Assembly (NCBI GenBank): GCA_910578115.1
Contig: CAJTPO010000038.1
Location: 28,747-44,276 of the forward strand
Source of the DNA: an uncultured Lachnospiraceae bacterium
GTDB lineage: Bacteria; Bacillota; Clostridia; Lachnospirales; Lachnospiraceae
DNA length: 15,530 bases
Direction: 5' to 3'
This document shows positions 15,189 to 15,530 of the stretch, piece after piece. The translations under genes and the position numbers were made by a program. Below the pieces are notes generated by a model. The model ran no database searches, was not told the origin of the DNA, and saw only the letters and a program-made list of their open reading frames with translations. Positions within the stretch are counted from its first letter, which is position 1. Every line of letters starts with the position of its first letter.

Positions 15189-15530
15189 GGTAGAAAACAA
15201 CAGAGTTTGAAAGACCAACTATTAAAAGTCAAGTAGATAAATGAAAAAATCAAAAGAAAATTTAATAGAAAAAAGAGTACGACAACAAGACCTGCTGTCA
15301 GGCAGGCTGGAAAGGGAAAAGGATTTAAGCCTTTGGAACATAAGGCTGATTATTTTTCACCACAGCATAAATAATGTTGCACATTTTTCTTGCCACAGCA
15401 CCGATGCAGGTTAAATGATGCTTGCCTTCCGCCCTCTTCTTCTGGTAATAGGCACTTAATACGGGGTCCTTAAAGGCGGCGACCAGGGCGGCTTGAAAAA
15501 TGGCTTTCCGCAGGTATGGTGATCCGCGTT
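15189..15530 (-). mobile_element. IS110-family insertion element, partial (boundary approximate)
   Basis: The right side encodes an IS110-type transposase end, so an insertion element enters the window from the right. Its outer edge lies somewhere between the permease stop codon (15134) and the transposase stop (15325). The left limit given here is only a guess, because this family makes no conspicuous terminal repeats in one subgroup and no target duplication that can be checked with one end. The A-rich stretch at about 15195-15280 contains no supported gene. A CCTGC/GCAGG hairpin (15291-15295 with 15302-15306) lies 19 bases downstream of the transposase stop. Confidence 0.55.
15325..15530 (-). 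CDS. IS110-family transposase, C-terminal part (cut by window edge)
   Basis: Reading leftward from the right edge, the frame gives 67 residues: GSPYLRKAIFQAALVAAFKD, then PVLSAYYQKKRAEGKHHLTC, then IGAVARKMCNIIYAVVKN, ending at TAA (15327-15325). The G-S-P-x-L-R-K-A opening followed by YYxKKRxEGK and a conserved hydrophobic helix is the hallmark of the C-terminal Transposase_20 domain of IS110/IS1111 elements. That domain carries the catalytic serine and works with an N-terminal DEDD RuvC-like domain that lies outside the window. These recombinases are now known to be guided by an RNA encoded in the element's own non-coding end. The fragment reaches its stop without frameshift, so the element may be intact. 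Confidence 0.85.
   Translation of the reverse strand, partial: RGSPYLRKAIFQAALVAAFKDPVLSAYYQKKRAEGKHHLTCIGAVARKMCNIIYAVVKNNQPYVPKA

Noticed and set aside
15241..15414. A 57-codon plus-strand frame starting ATGAAAAAATC with a lysine-rich peptide.
   Set aside because: No ribosome binding site precedes it and its second half is antisense to the conserved IS110 transposase end, so it is probably a chance frame.

Overview
The window looks like chromosomal DNA of a Gram-positive anaerobe of the class Clostridia, most likely a gut Lachnospiraceae. That assignment is inference. It rests on strong GGAGG-type ribosome binding sites before almost every gene, AT-type promoters, a YesM/YesN two-component pair beside an LplA/LplB-type sugar uptake system, a sigma factor/membrane protein/ABC exporter cassette, and an anaerobic citrate lyase maturation pair. 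No rRNA, tRNA or CRISPR array was seen.

Layout, left to right. (1) 1-2286: a bidirectional terminator, then a TetR-type regulator gene broken by frameshifts at short homopolymers, and 29 bases later a CrtI-like FAD oxidoreductase. (2) 2287-2850: mostly non-coding; it holds a hairpin just after the oxidoreductase, a short orphan coding fragment and a small direct repeat. (3) 2851-6329: a same-strand module of four genes: an ECF-type sigma factor, a six-helix membrane protein that may be its anti-sigma partner, an ABC ATPase and an ABC-2 permease. Two different tandem repeats sit between the membrane protein and the ATPase gene. (4) 8858-6378, minus strand: citXG (fused CitX-CitG) then citC, the genes that make and attach the citrate lyase prosthetic group and acetylate it. 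The citDEF subunit genes are not in the window. (5) 9126-12396, plus strand, divergent from citXG: a membrane histidine kinase and an AraC-type response regulator, overlapping by 20 bases, ending at a clear terminator. (6) 12505-15134: a lipoprotein solute-binding protein and an LplB-type permease, separated by a strong hairpin. (7) 15135-15530: tandem hairpins, then the C-terminal end of an IS110-family transposase reading leftward. It lies where the second permease gene of such a transporter is usually found.

Working together: the kinase/regulator pair probably senses an extracellular carbohydrate and activates the downstream binding protein and permease, with a shared ATPase encoded elsewhere. 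The sigma module is probably a self-contained envelope response that makes its own exporter. The most interesting items are the repeats inside the sigma/ABC module, the broken TetR gene, the citrate lyase maturation genes without their target enzyme, and the apparent interruption of the sugar transporter operon by an RNA-guided IS110-type element.
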